Notes: generated by a model not told the origin, from the letters alone. Positions 1-12,349 are shown, counted from the first letter of the stretch. The stretch is DNA of 64,000 nt from Tolypeutes matacus (GCA_026826555.1 JAKSZT010054565.1:6075245-6139244), one strand, 5' to 3'. A program made the numbers and translations.

Positions 1-254
1 AGCAGTCTGTTTTTCCCCCTCTTCCTCCTAATTAAAAATGCAGAGAGGAAGTGTGGCAGTTAGTCATTAGTGTTATTGACCATACATTCTCTTCTTCCCA
101 CCTTGGGCTCTTACAATAGCATTGCACTTCCTGAACCTTTGTGGTTGGGTAGGCTGTGTGTATTGTTCTGGCTTAAAAATTTAGAGCAGAAATGATGTGT
201 GACAGCCTAGAACATTTATATTGAGACAAGACCCTGCAGAGTTTTCTTTCTTTT

Positions 255-456
255 TTTTTTTTTTTTGCTTTTGCAATCATGGGAGCATGTATTGAAATGC
301 AGCCTGTATCAGCCTGAGCTAAGGAAATACAATGAGCCAAGGCCTCCTTTTGACCTGGGATGGACATGTGGCATGAGAAAGAAATAAACCTTTTTACATT
401 AAGCCACTGAGAGTTGGGCTGCTTGTTACTACAGTGTTATAAAACCTAACCAGTTG
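255..456 (+). mobile_element. 3' end of a MaLR/ERVL-type LTR
   Basis: GGACATGTGGCATGAGAAAG, AATAAACC and TTAAGCCACTGAGAGTTGGG, then a Tx4ACTACAG-like end, match the 3' third of such LTRs. A T-rich run at 247-266 interrupts the 5' side. Confidence 0.55.
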
Positions 457-460
457 GATA

Positions 461-1584
461 CAGAGGCCTCCCATTGTCTAAGGTGGGTCATATGCTCACC
501 CCTAGAAGAGAGGGAACCTACAGTCCCACTAAGCTCTATCCAATGGAGATACTGAATTACCCTACAGGAAATGGATGTACTATTGCCAAAAGAACAAAGA
601 ATGCTTGCTAAGCAACCAAAAGACAGCTGTCCACAATGGTGGTCTTAGACCCTTTCAGGAGCTGAGCCCATGACCTCATGTGTGAACAGTTCACTTCTCA
701 GAACAAAAGCCACGTGATTCCCTACACCAAAGGAACCTGGACACCAAACACTAAGTCAACTTCTGAATTTTGGTCTCTCCAAATAGGCTCAACCAGTCTC
801 TGGGGATGCTCAGGGGGACTCATTTATCACCTACTGCATTTAATTTAGTTTAAAACCACAAGATCTTCCTTGAAAAAAGTTAAAAATTCTCAAATTATAT
901 TAAATATTAAAATACTTTATTACTTAGTATTAATAGGCTGTATTAAAATACTAAATAAATCATGTTTTGTTTGTGTCATGGTTATAACATGAATAATACA
1001 TTGAAAAATTCTATGCATTTAATCAGATGAAAATTCTATGGCATTTCTAGACTTTGCTTCCCTCCTCTGTGGCAGGTTAGTGCTTTTTGTCACCATCTGA
1101 CACATTTTACCATCATTTGAATCACCATATCACCTACAACTAGAGTGCTGGGTAATTACAAAGAACAAGAATAAGCATACATAATAAATTCAGAAGGCTT
1201 GCTAATTATGTGCATATTGTACATATTAAATTTGTTAATAATTCAAAGGATAACTAACATTAAAAAAAAAATCCTGTAATTTGCAATGCTCATCCACACC
1301 CACATATTTTAACATTGCCATAGGGAGAGATATGGATTAAATCATTTTTCTTTCCTTAATCTGCAACAGTCATTGGAGAGTATAAATGGCAATAGGTCTC
1401 CACATTGTTTAGATTTCAAGTGTCTGGGTATTCTGTGATGTTGTTTCTATGCATGTGGAGAAACAAGATCAGTAGAGAAGATGGGGGTTATTTATTGTAC
1501 AAGGATGGGGAATTTGTGCTGGTTTAGATTCTGCAAGGGGTTTCTAGTTGATGAAATGTCTAGATTAGTCAGTATGCTCAAGGT
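461..1584. other. AT-rich intergenic DNA
   Basis: No gene or named repeat seen; a very AT-rich patch at 890-960 has TAATA/ATTAAAATACT near-repeats. Confidence 0.6.
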
Positions 1585-2025
1585 TGTTTGTTGTAGCAGT
1601 GTTTGTAACAGCAAATATCTTGAAATAAGTAAAAATTTCATCTGTTGGGGTTAGTTTGAATAAATTGTGAACATCCGTGCAATGGGATTTTCTCTGGCTA
1701 TATATTTTTAAAAATGAGGGAGCCCTCCATTGTAGCCTTATTGAAAATTCTCCAACATGTATATTTTAAGTAAAAGAAAAAGGAATAGAACATGCTACCA
1801 TTTCAGTTAAAAATGGCGAGAAAGAATGTACATTGTTTTTTAAAATCTCTGGAAGGATACACAAAAAACTAATAACTCTGGATTTATCCATCTTAGGGGT
1901 GGGGGAAGTAGGAACTGGGTAGATGATAGAAAGGGAAATAGAAAGAAAGTTCTCTGTGTACCTTTTTTGTAAATGTTGATTTTTCAACCAGGTGAGTATA
2001 TTTCTATTCAAATAATTAAATGATT
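1585..2025 (+). mobile_element. Old LINE-1 3' end (L1M/HAL1 type)
   Basis: Collinear with the 3' end of old L1s: TTTGTAACAGCAAATATCTTG, AATGGGATTTTCTCTGGCT, GGAAGGATACACAAAAAAC, and a close with a TTTCAACC...AATTAAATG tail. Confidence 0.7.
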
Positions 2026-2029
2026 TTTA

Positions 2030-2885
2030 TATTAACTTCCCCCCTCCAAAAAAGAGAGATTGAACAAAGAGTAGTGATGTGTCTATCCCAGCCCTGAGGG
2101 AATGTCGGTGCCCTTGGTCTCCATAGAACACAAACAGACCAGCGCACGGAGGAATGCAGTCAGGTGTTCTATCCTGGAATGATAAAAAGTCTACTAAAAA
2201 GCTACCATGGAGTTGGTAAGCTTCTTCCCAAAGAAGCGAGAGAGCTCTGGCAGATATCATCACAGTTTTATGGTAACTATGTCCAGAGACTAAGCTTCTA
2301 AATACTCAAATAAAAATGGTTACAAATACAAGAGACACCGAAGCATTCGCACACTAAGATGCCTCCTGGGGCCTGGGTGGTAAGAAATGGGCAAAGGAGG
2401 CCCAGTGGGGGCTGAATCAGGAGACAAGCATGTGCAAGTCCTTTTCCCAGGGGCAGCGTTGGCTTGGGTGGCTATCAGGGCATGCCAGGGCTGGGGTGAG
2501 GTGAGGTTGAGTCTTACAGTTTTTCAAGGAAAGATGGTAGTCCTGATTTCCATGCAGAATCTCCTGAATTTTATATGCTGGCATATTAAAAAATATTATA
2601 GTCAATGAACGAAATAAATTTTGTCTGTGGACTACACGTGGCCTGCATTCCAACCATTGCCAGAGAGCTGAAGCATTCAGAAAGGATCCAAATTTATGAG
2701 TGCCACCAAGGCATATAATTTTCCCCACAGAATAGATATATTTCACTGAGAACAGAAAAGAACAAATCCCTGAGGATGTTTAGTCGCTGGTGACTAGTTA
2801 TGATCATCTGCTATGTGTTGTTCCACAAGCAAACCTCACTGTGAATGATTTGAATCTGTGTCTCCCAAATGTGCAAAATAGAAGT
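2030..2885. other. Intergenic DNA, nothing recognised
   Basis: Short open frames only, without domain resemblance. Confidence 0.6.
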
Positions 2886-2889
2886 AGAA

Positions 2890-3120
2890 GGGCATTCTTT
2901 AAAGCCTGGTTTCTAACAGTGAAAACTGGAAAAAGCTTTCCTGTTGTTCAACAAGGGACAGCTCGGTCAGGTCTATTACATCTACATTAGGAGAATGTGC
3001 TAGAGCTAGAAAGACACAACATATATCACAGAAAAAAAAAATGAGTTGAAGAACAATATTTGCTAAGATCTTAATTTTTATGAAGACAAAAAGTTTAACA
3101 TGTACTCCTAAAATATACAT
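2890..3120 (+). mobile_element. Probable old LINE-1 3' fragment
   Basis: AACAGTGAAAACTGGAAAAAG followed by TTGTTCAACAAGGGACAGCT resembles the same L1 3' region as at 1585. The match is weak. Confidence 0.4.
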
Positions 3121-3205
3121 ATACATATTTTATATGCATACACATTTCTATGAATTTTCTAAATATTTTGTGTATTTGTCTCTCTTCTTAAACAAGATAA
3201 GGCCC

Positions 3206-3649
3206 TGTATTAGTCAGGGTGCTATAGGGAAACAGAACCAATAGGAGATATCTGTTAATAGTATGAGATTTTATAAAAATATTCTCACCCAACCGTGAAG
3301 ACACACAAGTCCAAATTCTGCAGGGCAGGCTGCAAACCAGGGACTCTGATGTTGGTCCATGGTGAGTTCCCAGGAGATGCTGGCTGTCTGAAGCAGATAT
3401 GGGAATTCTCTCTCTGAATGCTGAAATCAATTCCCCTTTTAAGACCTTCAACTGATTGAATAAGATGTCACTCATTGCTGACAGCAGTTTCCTCAGTTGA
3501 TTGTACATGTAACCAGCTATCTATGTAATCAAATCACTCATGATTAAAGTCCACAAAATGCCCTTGTATTACAATTGGGCCAGTGCTTGCTTGACCAAAC
3601 AACTGGGCACCATTACCTGGCTGAGTTGACACATTAGCCTAACATCACA
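3206..3649 (-). mobile_element. ERVL-type (MLT2-like) LTR
   Basis: On the minus strand it starts TGTGATGTTAGGCTAATG and ends CCCTGACTAATACA. It contains TGTCAACTCAGCCAGG, GGTGCCCAGTTGTTTGGTC and ATCAGTTGAAGGTCTTAAAA, typical of MLT2. Flanks GGCCC and GGCTA do not give a clean duplication. No coding part. Confidence 0.78.
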
Positions 3650-3819
3650 GGCTAATATTCTTTAACTATTCATGGACCACTTTTCCCATCTTTCATGTTT
3701 TATTTCCATCTTTTTCAAAGAACAGATTTTTAAAAAACATTTTGTGATAAATTAAACATTTTCCATCAGTTTTTGTGTTTGCCATTCCCCTTTGCACCTC
3801 CAGATTCATTTTTTAAAAT

Positions 3820-4255
3820 GAAATGTATCTATTAGTAGTTTTTTTTTTAAAGCCGGTGTATGTGGGTAGTAAACATTTTCTTTTATGAAAATTTTAGCTG
3901 GGCATGGAATTCCAAATTGACTTTTCAGTTTTCCTTGGGTCTCTGCAGATATTATAACACTGTTTTATGGTAAGTATTTCCAGAGAGATTAGCAGTCTGC
4001 TCTCTATCCAATCAAAGGTCAATGCTTTGTGGTTAATTTTTTCCCTTTGGATGTTCTTTAAAATCTTTCTCTCTATCCACAATGCTCCACAGTTTCCCCA
4101 AGATATAGCCGAGAATGGATTTAATCTTGTTTGCACTGTTTGTCTCTACTATGCATTCTGAGTTTGAAGACACAAGTCGTTTTCCAATTTTGGAAAAATC
4201 ACTTCAGTTAAAAATTGTTTTACTGATTTTTTTTCTATTTTCTTGTTTTGGAGAC
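3820..4255 (-). mobile_element. Old LINE-1 fragment, ORF1 C-terminal side
   Basis: TTAGCTGGGCATGGAATTCC and the following text correspond to 40830-41160 of L1 copy A at low identity. Confidence 0.6.
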
Positions 4256-4260
4256 TTTAT

Positions 4261-4317
4261 ACACACACATACACAACACACACATATACACATGCATGCA
4301 CACACATGCACACACAG
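4261..4317. repeat. Imperfect (CA)n microsatellite
   Basis: CA-rich with ATGC interruptions. Confidence 0.95.
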
Positions 4318-4437
4318 TTACATTCAACGTTTATCTAAAATTTACAAACATTTTTGACATTATTATGGAGGAAAAAAGCAGTCTTCTAGGGGAGGGGTAC
4401 AAAATGGATTTCAACAGTATCCTTTAAAAATGCTCTG

Positions 4438-4515
4438 AAGCAAAAAGTAATGGAAGAAGGGAGGGCGGGAAAGTGAAAGGAAGAGAGGGAGAGAAGGAAG
4501 GAAGGAGGGGGGAAA
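4438..4515. repeat. GA-rich tract
   Basis: Purine run with GGAAG and GAGA blocks. Confidence 0.85.
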
Positions 4516-4529
4516 AATAATGCACAGAG

Positions 4530-4800
4530 GGTACCAGTCAGAGCATGCAAACCTGTGAGGAAGCTACTGGAGTCTTCCAGTTGGAAATGGTGGTGAATTG
4601 GACCAGCACAGTGGTGGTAGAAGGATAGGGGTATGGATTTGAGGCATTTTTTAGGTCATAGCTACAGGACTTGCTATTGGAGTGGTGGTGCAGGATGATA
4701 GATTGAGGATGGTTCCTGACTTTCTGGCTTGAGAAACTCAGTAGCTGGTGGCACAATTTACTGAGGTAGGAAAGATGGGGTGACACCAGATTGAGGTTCC
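4530..4800 (-). mobile_element. LINE-2 body fragment
   Basis: Runs parallel to the reverse complement of L2: an AGGAAGCTACTGGAGTCTTCC-like start and GGACCAGCACAGTGGTGGTAG, then GAGGATGGTTCCTGAC. Confidence 0.55.
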
Positions 4801-4844
4801 TGGGTGGGTTACCCCTGCCAAATAACCTGACTTAACTGTGCACC

Positions 4845-4980
4845 AGTGTCCTCTTCCCTACTGATGACAATAGAACCCCCTTTACAAGTTGTGGAGCCTA
4901 TATGAGGTAACAGATTATGATACATAGAAGAGATCTGGCATATAGTGAACTCGATAAGTGTTGGTGATGACGATGACATT
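4845..4980 (+). repeat. MIR 3' half
   Basis: TATATGAGGTAACAGATTATG, ATCTGGCATATAGTGAAC and ATAAGTGTTGGTGATGA follow the MIR 3' half. Confidence 0.6.
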
Positions 4981-5002
4981 GATGATGATGATGATGATGA
5001 TG
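4981..5002. repeat. (GAT)n microsatellite
   Basis: About seven GAT units at the end of the MIR tail. Confidence 0.95.
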
Positions 5003-5029
5003 GCTGGAGCACAGAGCAGGAGAAGGACC

Positions 5030-5335
5030 ATGGTGGAGGGTGTGGCTGGAGTGTTGGGTATGGGCTAATGGTGGAGGGGCTGCAAGTAGCCATGGATTCT
5101 CCTAAGATCAGTAGGAAGCCTTGAGGGTTTTTTATCAAGGGAGAGTCATAATCAGATGTGCATTTTTGAAACATCACTGTCATTGCCATGTGGAGAATAG
5201 GTTGGAGGAGATAAGGATTTCGGGAGGCCAGCCAGGTGACATGGCATTTTTCAGGCTGAAGGAAGGGGGCTGCAGGTGAAGGGAGGAATGAATGGATGTG
5301 TGACAGGTATGAATTATAGTTCACAATCTTGGGCA
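5030..5335 (-). mobile_element. LINE-2 body fragment
   Basis: AGGAAGCCTTGAGGGTTTTT, AGTCATAATCAGATGTGC and TGTGGAGAATAGGTTGGAGG match L2 in reverse. Confidence 0.55.
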
Positions 5336-5339
5336 TGCA

Positions 5340-5765
5340 ATAAATATTACAATTCTTAATTTTCTGTAAATCAATTTAAATCTGACCCTGAGAGCTTCCT
5401 GCCCTGCCTGGAAGAAGCTCCCCTTCCTTCCTCAAGTTAAAACACAAGCCAACAGATCAATGCTGTCTAGTAAGGAGTGACTGGTGAAGATAAACACTCT
5501 GTAGCCAAATGGTGCAGGCATGAAGCAGGCTTTCCTGGGGCAAGAAGGCAGGATGTCCATGACCTGATCTTATAATAGTATGATGGAGCACACAGGAGCC
5601 ACTACTTTGTAAGCATGAGAATGAACTTGGAAGCGGGAAAAGCAGTTGGAGCTGGTCAGAGCTTGAGGACTACCTGCTCAGGAGGGCTGAGTGCTAGCAC
5701 TGGGAATTCTAACAGCAAGAGTGGGGTCCTCCAGGAAAAAACAAGCTTGGCAGACAGTATTAATG
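5340..5765. other. Intergenic DNA, nothing recognised
   Basis: Possibly decayed repeat continuing from the L2 fragment. Confidence 0.5.
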
Positions 5766-5769
5766 AAAG

Positions 5770-5960
5770 CTGGCATCATTTATCGTGCATATAACATCAA
5801 GTCCCATGCTAAATCTATTGTATACACCACCTCCTTGAATATTCCCAACCATCCTATGAGGTATATGCTAGTGTGATCTCCCTCCAGGTAAAAGTTAGGA
5901 AATGGAGGCAAAGAGGGAGTCAGTAACTTCCCCCCAGACCTGGCCCCAGTCTGTGCTCCT
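5770..5960 (-). repeat. MIR
   Basis: CCATCCTATGAGGTATATG, GAAATGGAGGCAAAGAG and CCCCAGTCTGTGCTCCTT read as MIR in reverse. Confidence 0.6.
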
Positions 5961-6105
5961 TATTACTCCCCTGCCTGCTTCCAACAGAGCTACCAGGACA
6001 GGGACAGGACTAGGCAATCAATGGGCTGAGAAGTCTCTGTGGACCTGCAGAGCAGGGAAGGTGTGCAGGGCTTCGGCTGGCCTTTTGGCTACTTTCTGAA
6101 GATGC

Positions 6106-6170
6106 TAAATCTTCTAAAAAAATAAAAAAATAAAAAAAATAAAAATAAAAAAATAAATAAATCTTCTAAA
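6106..6170. repeat. A-rich insertion with 13-bp direct repeats
   Basis: TAAATCTTCTAAA occurs at 6106-6118 and 6158-6170. The 39 bp between are only A and T in (A)nT blocks, like a retrotransposon tail with its body missing. Confidence 0.85.
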
Positions 6171-6174
6171 GTGT

Positions 6175-6255
6175 TCCTCTCTTCTTTCCCCCTTTTCCTT
6201 TTTCCTCTTGCCTCTTCTCTTTCTCTCCATTTCCTTCTTCCCTTTCTCCCCCAAA
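6175..6255. repeat. Pyrimidine-rich tract
   Basis: CTTTCC/TTCTC runs directly right of the A-rich insertion. Confidence 0.8.
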
Positions 6256-6259
6256 GCTC

Positions 6260-8155
6260 CAGTTGAATGAGAAAATGCCAGTCTGCCTGCCTGTGATTTT
6301 TCTTTAACTATGAATCCTAATGCTGAATATGATGCCATTTGGTTGTAAAAGAAGAACCGCCCATCCCACATCATCCTCCAGCCCCTCCATAGCACCCCAA
6401 TAATAGAGAAGTTCCCAGATAACAGGCTTTTCTCTGGGACTGATGGACATTCTTTTTGCTCAAGATGCTGGCTGATGAGGGTGATGAAGATTTCATCCTG
6501 GTTGCTAATTTTGCTAAAAAACAAGCAAACAAAAATCCTGCAATACAAGGCATTCAACCCAGTGAAACCTTACCTTTCAGTAAGTAGCAACATCTTGGGC
6601 ATGTCTCTGCTGTTCTGAGGTCCTTGTTTGTGCTCAGGTTGTGTGACTGGGCTATATGGAGGGAACCAAGCCAGCAAAGTTGGTGACTACAGCTGTGGAG
6701 TTTGGCTGCAGGATGGTCCTGCCAACAATGCAGTCTCCTGGAAGTTGTTCACCTTTGCTGGGGAGGCCCCAGAATCACTTATCACATGCTCATAAGGCTT
6801 GCACCCACCATTGTGCTACATCCAACATGATGCTGGAGCCACTGCATGGACTGTTAACTTCCTGTATGATTCTTGAACCATGTTCATCTTTGGAGCAGGG
6901 TAAAAAGATTTTCTGCCTTTGAAGAGTGAAAAGAGCCTGCTTGGCTTTGCTGCTCCTCCTCATTCCTGATCGGAAGGACCTAGGCTAGGGTCAGCTCTTA
7001 AGAATAAGGGCCGAGACAAGGAGCACTGGAATAGGAGTTCAGATGCTGGCTGTAAGGATGTTAACACCTGCCTTTCTCTACGATAGCTCTAGTTAAATCA
7101 GGAGCAGAAAATTCAGAAACCTGCCTGGCCAGGCAAGAAGCATAAATATTCATGGAAGGATATGAGTTAGACAGCAGATGCTGAACTGCTTGTATTGTGA
7201 GCCACACAAGCCTATTACAGTAATTGTCTTTTAAGATGCTACATGGGTCAAGCAATATGACCAAATAAACACACTCCTGGCCTAAAGGCAGCCAGAAGTC
7301 ATCTAGGCTGTGGCGATGGAAATTGTTTGGTGTATTCAGAGGGTCTAGAATGTCTTTATGTCTGTAACATCACAGCTGGGAACACAGGTGAAAATTAAGA
7401 AGGAGGGTACATTGGCAGGAAGAATAAAATAAGTTAAGAGTAGTGTTGGGTGATCCTGGCACCCAAACTGGAGGATGCTATTGAGTGGGGTGAATCATCC
7501 TAGCAGATACATCAAATTGATGTGTGCTGCCCCATCCATACACAAGAAGACATCTCTAAGAAAGCAACTGGGCATCAAGTAAGACTCTGGATGGGGCAGT
7601 TCTGATTGGATGGTGGCTTCTCTGATGGAAATATTATTCATATGGGTTTGTCAGCATCCTGCAGACAGCTCCGAGTCATTTGTTTGCTTGTCAAGCTGGG
7701 CGTTGCTCTCTGCAAGAAGCTGACATTAATATTTTTATCAGCCTGACTTTGAGAGGTCAGATGGGATTATTACGGATGACATCTTCCTGATCTTAGTGAA
7801 TAAAATTGATAAAAATGTGCTGAATCAGCAACCCTGGCTTCACAGTTAAAAACTACAAGACATTACAGTCTGGGATCGCATCTGATCGCCTCGAATGGGG
7901 AGATCAGAAGACTTGAGAATTGTGTAACTCAAGAGAATAGAGAACAGGTTTCAGGAAGTGTGATGAAAAGTGTGGAACAGAGACCTTTCACGGTAAGGGT
8001 TACTCTCTTGTCAAGAGTAAGCAATAGGATTGAGTACATTTTCCCTTTTTTAAAAGCAAAATCTTTAAAGAGTTGGTATGTAAACAAATGATCAAAATCA
8101 ACAATAGCCAAAGAAAGTTCTGGAAGCTCTCCATATAGGGTGGCGAAGCTTTAGA
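6260..8155. other. Largely repeat-free intergenic DNA
   Basis: No named element seen; 7640-7870 is a well-structured AT-rich block (see findings). Confidence 0.6.
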
Positions 8156-8159
8156 ATTG

Positions 8160-8310
8160 TGCATGCTCTTAGAGACAATCTAGTTCACTCTTCACTTTGC
8201 AGATGGCAAAAATGAGGTCTAGAGAGTAGAGTAGCACTGCCCATGGCCACACATATTCTTGGTGACAAAAATGAGACTGGGGCCAGTTCTCCCTAGTCGA
8301 AGTCTCATGC
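8160..8310 (-). repeat. MIR-like element
   Basis: TTGCAGATGGCAAAAATGAGG, TAGAGAGTAGAG and CACTGCCCATGGCCACAC resemble the MIR/MIR3 core in reverse. Confidence 0.5.
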
Positions 8311-8324
8311 TTTTCCTACTGCAT

Positions 8325-8345
8325 ACACACACACACACACACACA
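8325..8345. repeat. (AC)n microsatellite
   Basis: About ten uninterrupted AC units between two MIR elements. Confidence 0.95.
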
Positions 8346-8359
8346 GAACCCCCCCTAGA

Positions 8360-8620
8360 AACTTGATGGGTAACAACAGCACCTCACATGTATTGGTTGC
8401 TTGCTGAGTGTGCCAGGCATTGCGATAAGTGCTTTCAATGGGTTAGTGCATCCAATATTCACAATGATAATTATGAAGTAAGGCCAATTTCATCTCTATT
8501 ATATAATGAGAAAGTTGAGGTTCAGAAAAGTCAAGCACTTGGCCAAGATTGCACAGCTGGTATCTCAGTCCTCTGACTTTGGAACTTGTTCTCTTCACCA
8601 TACCCTAGTGATGAAAAGGG
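8360..8620 (-). repeat. MIR
   Basis: GTGTGCCAGGCATTGCGATAAG, GAGAAAGTTGAGGTTCAG, GCCAAGATTGCACAGCTGGT: good reverse MIR. Confidence 0.8.
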
Positions 8621-8865
8621 ATCCAGGTGCTCAGCGACCCACCTTTGGAGAATTTTGGATTTCAGATCCTCAAAAAAGAACCAGTTAACAGGCAGATTAT
8701 AAAAACACCACATTGGTGTAAGGACAGTACTTTTCTTCTGAGGAAGTTTCTTGTGGCATGGGTCTCTGGAATTCTGACAATATGTGTTTCACTCGAGGTT
8801 CCGAGGGAAATTCAGGGGGCAGGGTGCAGTTGGACAATCATTGTTTGTGGACCTGAAAGGAGTAT

Positions 8866-9568
8866 CTGTGGAAGGCCGAATTTGAAGATGGTTGCAAGAT
8901 TCCTGTTCCTGATGCACACATCTTGTATAATTCCTTCCCCTTTAGTATGAGCAGAAGCTGTGTCTGTAAAGGGATATCATTCCCGTGATTTACATTGTAT
9001 GACTAAAAGGATTTTGCAGATATAATTAAGGTTACTAATCAGTTGTCCTTGAGTTAACAAAAGGGAGATTATTGTAGTAGGCTTGACTTAATCACATGCA
9101 TCCTTTAGCTCTAGGTCTAGAGATCAGAGACAGAGAATTTGGAGAGATTCAAAGTGTGAGGCATTTTCCTGCTGTGCTGGAAGAAAGCAAACATCTGTGT
9201 TGTGTACTGCCTGTGGGGCCACGTGGCAAGGAGCTGAGGACAGCCCTGAATGCTGAGAGTGGTTCCTGGCTGACAACTAGCAAAAACTAAAAGGGGGGTG
9301 GGGGAGGGGATGGGAACTTCAGTTCTACAAGCTCAAGGGACTGAATCCTGACATCTGAATGAGCTTGGAAGAGGACCCCAGGCTCCAGGTGAGAATGCAA
9401 CCTGGCTGACACCTTGATTTCCAAACTTGTATGACCCTGAGCAGAGAACCCAACTAAGCAGGGCCTGTATTCCTGACCCATGGGAACTGTGAGATGATAA
9501 CGTTGTGCTGTTTTGAGCAGCTACCTTTGTGGTAATTTGCTACACAGCAATAAAAAACTAATCAGTGC
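8866..9568 (+). mobile_element. MaLR (MLT1-like) LTR
   Basis: Begins AAGGCCGAATTTGAAGATGG and ends GTGGTAATTTGCTACACAGC followed by AATAAAAAACTAATCAG, the usual MLT1 3' end. The middle carries TAATTAAGGTTACTAATCAG. The family match is clear at both ends and weaker in the centre. Confidence 0.7.
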
Positions 9569-9569
9569 C

Positions 9570-10884
9570 TCGAATGACACTCCTTGGCTCCAGGAATGTG
9601 GCTTCTCCTCCTCCATCTTTCCAGCTCAGCCTCCGAGGGGTATCCCTGGCCTGGTTTAATTCAGGGTTTGGCTGTTGTCCTGGTCCTCATCTGGAAGGAA
9701 GAGCCCGTGAGTAATTACAGGCCATTTACCCTCACAGTGTGTCCAGGCGTAGATGTGGCTGGGTCTCCAGAGCCAGCACATCTCTGGCCCTGTTTAGGTG
9801 GCAGAGGAATCCTAATGGATTCCTGGAAGAAGGGCTGCTGGTGTTGAGGCAGAGCAAGAGATTTCCATTGACCCCAACGCCAACCTATATTTAAAAAAAA
9901 TTTAAGTCTGGACGTGTCTTGTGGTCTCCACTCCTGGGCTTCCTTATCATGAATATGATCTTGTGGGAATCTGGTTTGGGGTTCCCATGACTCCAGGGCT
10001 GTAATCACAAATGTTTTCAGTTTCAGCAGCTGAAGTAACAGTTTTCCTCCCAACGAACTGTTCCTCTTCATCTGTCTTCCATCATTCTTAGGTATTTAAA
10101 AATGCCCTGCTTTGTTGTATTTTCTTTTTTTTGGCACTTTCTGCCAGCATGTTCCCAGGCAGGATTTTCATGAAATCCTGAGGCAGTTCTTCAATATTCA
10201 GCATTAATGCTCTGTGCATGTTGTAGGTTTGAGAGAAACACAATGGAATCACCATCGCAGGGGGCTCTGGATGTTCTCTCTGCTTCAGCCCTCCCTTCAG
10301 AGCATGGGGAAAGAGCTCACCTTTTTCTCTTTGGTGGCTATTTTAGACTTGTCACCATATCTAAAATAAGAGTCTAGCTTATGCCCAGTCTGAGGACTGG
10401 CAGGGACAGCAGAGAGAAGGTGAGGGAGGTGAGGGACAGAGCTACCCTCCCATAAGCTGGACAGGGAGAGGCAGAGGGTGGGGAGTTTGGGGTGGGAATG
10501 TCTCACCTGCCATTCCTAGGCCTGGCTACCACAAGCCTCTCCCTATACTGCTCTGGCCTCTTGGCTGCTGGCTGCAAAAGTAACCCTTACTTCCAGACCC
10601 CTAGCCAAGCTAGCTTGGACTGAAAGCCCACCTGGAGATGTCAAGCCCTCCTCCTTCTCTGGATTTGCATAGGAAGGAGCTCACCCATTCTCAGGATTTC
10701 CTTGGCTTCCAAAAGGATGGTCAGGGCATTGCCAGGAAGAGCTGACCAGCACCCTCATCCCCCAAACCCAAGCTGCTGCTCCTGACCCCTATCTGTCTGG
10801 GACCTGCTGCTTCATTCCAGATCTCAGCATCTTAGCATTTTATGTGGAGCTTTGGAAATCACAGGTGTCACATTTCAGGGCCTT
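9570..10884. other. Repeat-poor intergenic DNA
   Basis: GC-moderate, no recognisable exon or element. Confidence 0.55.
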
Positions 10885-10980
10885 TGCAGGAGCTGACTCC
10901 TCTGCTCAGGATGTATTTTCTCCAGCTCTTCCCCCTTTTCGGGAGTCAGGTCTCAGTACCAATCTCGTCAACTGGAGGAA
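10885..10980 (+). mobile_element. LINE-2 fragment
   Basis: GGGCCTTTGCAGGAGCTGAC and CTGCTCAGGATGTATTTTC are the familiar L2 stretch. Confidence 0.55.
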
Positions 10981-10984
10981 TTGC

Positions 10985-12345
10985 CAACACCCTGCCAACT
11001 CCATCTACAGACAGCCCCATCCTCACTTTCATGGCACTTATTTTCAACTCTTATTTATTTATTTTTACTTGTTCATTCCCTCTCCCACAATTGTGGGCAG
11101 AGGCCCTTGCCATCACTGCATGCCCAGATCTCAGCCCCCAGCTGGCACAAAGATGTGCCCAATGTATAGCTGTCGAAGGAATGCAACAGCTCTCAATGCA
11201 GTGCAGAATCTTCCCTGTTGCAAACCGACTTGCAGTGACGGGGAGCTCACAACCCTGCAAAGCAAAGTCTTTCCAGCTCTCATATGTTGATCCAAATCTG
11301 GGGCATTCAGAGCAAGCCCAGAGTAGCAACAATGAGGAAGTATCTCTGCCACAGCCGCTGCACTCAAGGGCATCATCCTCAAGGGCATGGAGGCTGTGGT
11401 GTCAGCTCCCAGGGTGGCCAGTACTCCCAGAAGTCAGTCCTCTGGGCTTCCTGGTGCCTTCAGTTTCCACTCCCTGGGGTTTAGGGAAAGGTCTTTACAA
11501 TATCTGCTTGTCATCATAATGTCTTTTCTTCCATTCTCCATGGAGCACTTAATACAGCAGGCTAATTGGACTGTGAGTCCCTGCCCAGCAGGCCTGGGAG
11601 TGAGGGGGCTGAGTAGGGCCTAACAGAGGGAGGGACAGTTTCTGCCCAGCCTCCAGGCCCTCGCCTGGTTCCCACGGCTGGCTCAGAACTGCCACGTTGC
11701 CACTTCCATTTCCCTTTATAATGTAACAGTATATTCTGTAAATATTGTCGCTGCTGACAAGACCATCAATTCATGTTATTCATAAAGACTATTCAGTATT
11801 CTTGCAATGCATAGAAAACAAGTTACAATCACTTGCAGTTGGGCCTCACAGAGATGCTTCCCTCATGGCAATAAAAAAGGGAGGGGAGGCAATTACTATT
11901 TTCTGAGAACACAGAGAAAGACTGGCTGCCAGGGTTCTCAAATGGGCGTCATTTCTCATCACTGCTTACCCCAGCTAGGATGCTCTGCATTGGGAAGGAT
12001 GCTTGTCAGGGTGAGAATGGAGGCCACCTGCCCTCTGGTCCACATCCAGAAGGGGACAGGGCGTGATGGCGTGGCTTGCTGACCCAGGCCATCAGGCAGG
12101 AACTCAGAATCACTTTGCCTGTCCTCCCTACCTCTCTGCGTCCCCCACCCATCTCTCCCATGGGTGACCCTATCTGAGCTGCCCACTTCTCTCCATCCTC
12201 TTCCGGCCATGCCTCCACCACCTTCTCCAAGACTGAGCAGCAGATACTGGAGGGATCGCTCTGTCTCCACACCTGCCACCCTCACCATCACTGCCCTCCC
12301 CCTCCCCCCTGCATCAGGGCATCTTTGTGCAAACTGCATTCCATT
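10985..12345. other. Intergenic DNA, possible decayed L2
   Basis: Patches resemble L2 surroundings; no gene seen. A 225-codon open frame at 10842-11519 has no domain character. Confidence 0.5.
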
Positions 12346-12349
12346 GTGT

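Noticed and set aside
4809..5336. 175-codon open frame on the minus strand
   Set aside because: Made of L2 sequence, a (GAT)n tract read as Ser-rich, and MIR; no gene-like composition.
6114..6557. 147-codon minus-strand frame ending in Phe/Ile repeats
   Set aside because: Its C-terminus is a translation of the A/T-only tract and pyrimidine run; low complexity, no gene signals.
10842..11519. 225-codon open frame on the plus strand
   Set aside because: Overlaps an L2-like stretch, other long frames overlap it on both strands, and it has no domain, no intron signals and no CpG promoter.
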